Source: Klebsormidium nitens (lineage: Eukaryota; Streptophyta; Klebsormidiophyceae; Klebsormidiales; Klebsormidiaceae). From it: a DNA stretch of 31,257 nucleotides. The translations under genes were made by a program, and so were the position numbers. The stretch is taken from assembly GCA_000708835.1 (NCBI GenBank), contig DF237680.1, forward strand, positions 1-31,257. The letters are read 5' to 3'. Below are positions 30,201 to 31,257 of this stretch, piece after piece. The stretch's first letter is position 1. Every line of letters begins with the position of its first letter. A model generated the notes under the pieces. That model was not told the DNA's origin. It saw only the letters and a program-made list of their open reading frames with translations, and searched no databases.

Positions 30201-31257
30201 AGCTCCTCAAAGAAATCTCGGACGTGGGGCGAATTGGACGATATAGACCCGGACTTTGCGGATGCTGTGAGTCGCAAAGAACCTCACACTGTTCCATTTA
30301 CCAAACTCTGATGTCTGATAGCCTCACGAACCCACCTTCAACAAAGACGAAACAATGCTGCAAGTACATACATTCCACTGCGAGTCGTAAAGGGGAAAAG
30401 GCGTTCAAAGCTCCTTCTCTCCATCCAGGCTTTGAAGCTCCTCGAAGAGGTCGAAGAGCCACTGAGCAAGAGACCGAAAGAAGAACCCGCTCCTCAAAGC
30501 CAGGTGAAGACTACTGCTCCCGTCTTACTCAGTCAATACCTTTCAGAATCTTCCACGAACAGGTCCAAATCCCGTGCATTTCAGAGGTGCACGTTTTGAC
30601 TCAAGTCGATTTTTGCAGATCAAAAACATTCTTTCTAAGCTGGACGTCAAGAACTCGGCCTCCTCGGCCTCCGGCAACTGGATGCCAAAAACACCAGAGG
30701 AGTTCGTCTTTCCCCGAGTGAAAGTGAGCAGAAGTTTGACTCTTCCACCAAAGCTGTCTATTTAACCAACGCTCTTGAGCCGTTTAAAACGAACTCCGAA
30801 TGATGAGTCAGGAACTGTGTTATTTGCATCTGTGGTATACGTCACTGAGCTACGTCTCGGCTCCTAGCGTTTGCTCTTACAGATCAGATCGACCAAGTTC
30901 TAACACTGGTCCATCAATATCCGATTTCGATACGTCTATCTACGCTAATCCTCTGCATCCTCTCTGCTGCCTTTCAGACCGACCAGAGAGGCAAGGAAGG
31001 CTACACGCAGCCGGTTGATGAGCCCTCCGGTGACGTGATGGCGCGCGACAAGTTGCTTCCTAACTTTATGGCTCGGGGCACACGCAGACGGCCCAGGGGA
31101 GACTCCTCGGATCCCGGTAGGGACACTGAACCGGTGAAACAGCCCGTTGGTGCCGACGAGACGCAGGGGGAAGGCGAAGACGACGAGGTAGGCGATACGG
31201 AGGCGGCCGGGGGAGAGACCGCCGACGGCGGCGGAGACGCGCACCCGGTGGAGCAGG
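24210..31257 (+). CDS. PRIMPOL: PrimPol, DNA-directed primase/polymerase (3' end outside window)
   Basis: Exons 24210-24478, 24709-24760, 24892-25066, 25228-25313, 28731-28937, 29074-29157, 29340-29484 (end uncertain, GC donor), 29668-29775, 29913-29978, 30115-30266, 30429-30503, 30619-30723, 30978 to the edge. Archaeo-eukaryotic primase motifs are all present: I, FFDVEY (D116, E118); II, KFSRHLI (S169, H171); III, IIDQGVYTKTRHLR (D228). The zinc knuckle is C364-x6-H371 then C391 and C396 in YYQKCHDAAC. These match the human PrimPol order and spacing, except for a shorter linker between motifs II and III. Known role of the family: repriming and lesion bypass at stalled forks in nucleus and organelles. 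The last exon is strongly acidic, possibly an RPA-contact tail. A piggyBac element fills intron 25314-28730 without touching coding bases. Divergent neighbour is the DUF3987 gene. Confidence 0.88.
25433..25445 (+). repeat. piggyBac left terminal inverted repeat
   Basis: CTACAACCGTCCC, exact reverse complement of 28702-28714. It is preceded by 'cttac' territory in place of a clean TTAA, so the outermost 2-3 bases of this end appear altered. Confidence 0.85.
25447..25483. repeat. Two subterminal 18-bp near-palindromes (left end)
   Basis: TGTCCTCGAATAAGGACA at 25447-25464 and TGTCCTCGATTAAGGACA at 25466-25483, directly inside the left terminal repeat. Both share the outer TGTCC...GGACA arms with the right-end copies. 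Likely transposase recognition sites by position. Confidence 0.8.
25498..25528. repeat. Hairpin with 10-bp perfect arms in piggyBac 5' region
   Basis: ACTGCCACGT (25498-25507) and ACGTGGCAGT (25519-25528) enclose an 11-nt loop containing TTAA and the inner GTC/GAC pair. The arms carry a G-box-like CACGTG-type core (CACGT/ACGTG), so this could equally be a transcription-factor site upstream of the transposase. Confidence 0.75.
25751..28084 (+). CDS. piggyBac transposase (DDE_Tnp_1_7 type)
   Basis: Uninterrupted 777-residue frame starting MAGPSTPSAL. Order: a short N-terminal globular part; a long acidic/Ser and Gly-Arg-rich linker (about 120-280); the DDE_Tnp_1_7 core from about 290; a C-terminal Cys-rich zinc-binding domain (CRVC ... 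CGTCGIFLC). The catalytic Asp triad is intact: D437 in FDERMIPLRNRG, D515 in VILDRGFTG and D624 in KDAVDQFD, with the further Asp D627. The 78-residue spacing between the first two, and the 3-residue spacing of the last pair, equal those in the insect piggyBac enzyme. Family function: hairpin-mediated excision and integration at TTAA. The open frame suggests a young copy; current activity cannot be judged. Confidence 0.93.
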   Translation: MAGPSTPSALDRHAPGLGLLVFVKATHFGELWAKNEFGDEWDSKQLAGTVTEYKHSRGKTPEKWGLLFEGDSQVYWFTKELLVEAGVPPRLLESDTGSAQAGGPGELDLRTPLSRGKSKVVDGNEEEVVRQPRKRAATRPSFRDDATDSDDEDESNSDEVDGTSESDSEGGAEGAAALPLGGRGRGRGRPPGKRNVVFQKRAAKKHGRQRVSKKLMDGASSGDEDGLSDEELAEEGVGPLDKEPEAAAGPSAEMSWEQVAEGDVLEDVQPPPFTGPASRVKNLPGLAMLTPLQVFLMLVPLSWWTFVVEQTNRYAAASRGEQGLPEGSGRSWSPVTLQELLSWFGLVFAMALHPLPALAHYWRTGVQGAVRFPGFGSFMSQKRFEQIKRYLHTNDNAQRPPDKATREHRLWHILPLLNLLEETFAKFYTPNQHVTFDERMIPLRNRGCPCRIYNPKKPHKFGVELFCAVDAETFYCFFQWVYDKIKVAGDGLHDMVVRKLGQRVPKDKGHVVILDRGFTGPLPLRALKEENLAATGTCLPNRKMFPKEMLQLNSKAERGTMKAAVCEEDGMVAVAWQDKKPVFFLSTCHGLSMGETGRRVAGTREEVPCPEIAFEYNKYKDAVDQFDKSCLGQNYSLEMEVVSRKWWVRVILGLLDGAMHNAYVLYHEAHPEVSRFDFMVTLQQQLVENTFDNLPGANKRGRSGGATTTTGSEEGHFLHRVKGASNRCRVCYAREGKSGTKVNMKCGTCGIFLCPGACNVDWHTSSEFAAKRRKLSG
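28085..28701 (+). other. piggyBac 3' non-coding region
   Basis: AT-rich sequence between the transposase stop and the right terminal repeat. It includes a short (GT)n run near 28341 and the subterminal palindromes listed separately. No further gene. Confidence 0.7.
28477..28696. repeat. Two subterminal 18-bp palindromes (right end)
   Basis: TGTCCTTAATTAAGGACA at 28679-28696 is a perfect palindrome just inside the right terminal repeat. A diverged copy, TGTCCTCGATCCAGGACA, lies about 200 bp further in at 28478-28495. The layout is asymmetric: two adjacent copies on the left, one adjacent and one distant on the right. Confidence 0.78.
28702..28714 (-). repeat. piggyBac right terminal inverted repeat
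   Basis: GGGACGGTTGTAG, followed by TG and then TTAA at 28717-28720. It pairs over all 13 bases with the left repeat. Confidence 0.88.

Overview
The window is nuclear DNA from an intron-rich eukaryote. A green or streptophyte alga is the best guess, because it combines an extensin-like proline-rich wall-type segment, a KDZ transposase with a chromodomain, a piggyBac element, a PrimPol with its C-terminal zinc knuckle, and GT-AG introns of about 100-800 nt. The species cannot be named from sequence alone. Exon models below are hand-built; I required splice sites and reading phase to agree across each join, and the complete models close in frame.

Layout: (1) 1-12642, plus strand, 5' end outside the window: a very long gene encoding an extensin/HRGP-like region, two or three bacterial-type Ig-like (Big_12-like) domains, an N-glycosylation-rich segment and about eight membrane helices that resemble the TRP-like family (PF06011-type). 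Several of its exon junctions have decayed copies in neighbouring introns, and it carries all ten TGACGTCA palindromes that I found in the window. (2) 12643-15676: no convincing gene; a 55-bp tandem duplication and a perfect hairpin. (3) 15677-20229, plus: a multi-exon KDZ-type transposase with cysteine clusters and a chromodomain, with a GC-rich minisatellite and an assembly gap in one intron. (4) 20482-23368, minus: a six-exon DUF3987-family P-loop protein. (5) 24210-31257, plus, running off the right edge: PrimPol (archaeo-eukaryotic primase-polymerase) with all catalytic motifs and zinc ligands. One of its introns holds a complete-looking piggyBac transposon (25433-28716) with an intact DDD transposase.

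The most interesting arrangement is the head-to-head pair of a DUF3987 putative ATPase/helicase and PrimPol, about 840 bp apart. In phages and mobile elements DUF3987 proteins are typically found with primases. Here both genes are intron-rich and look nuclear, and they are flanked by DNA transposons. A helicase-primase function for the pair is inference.
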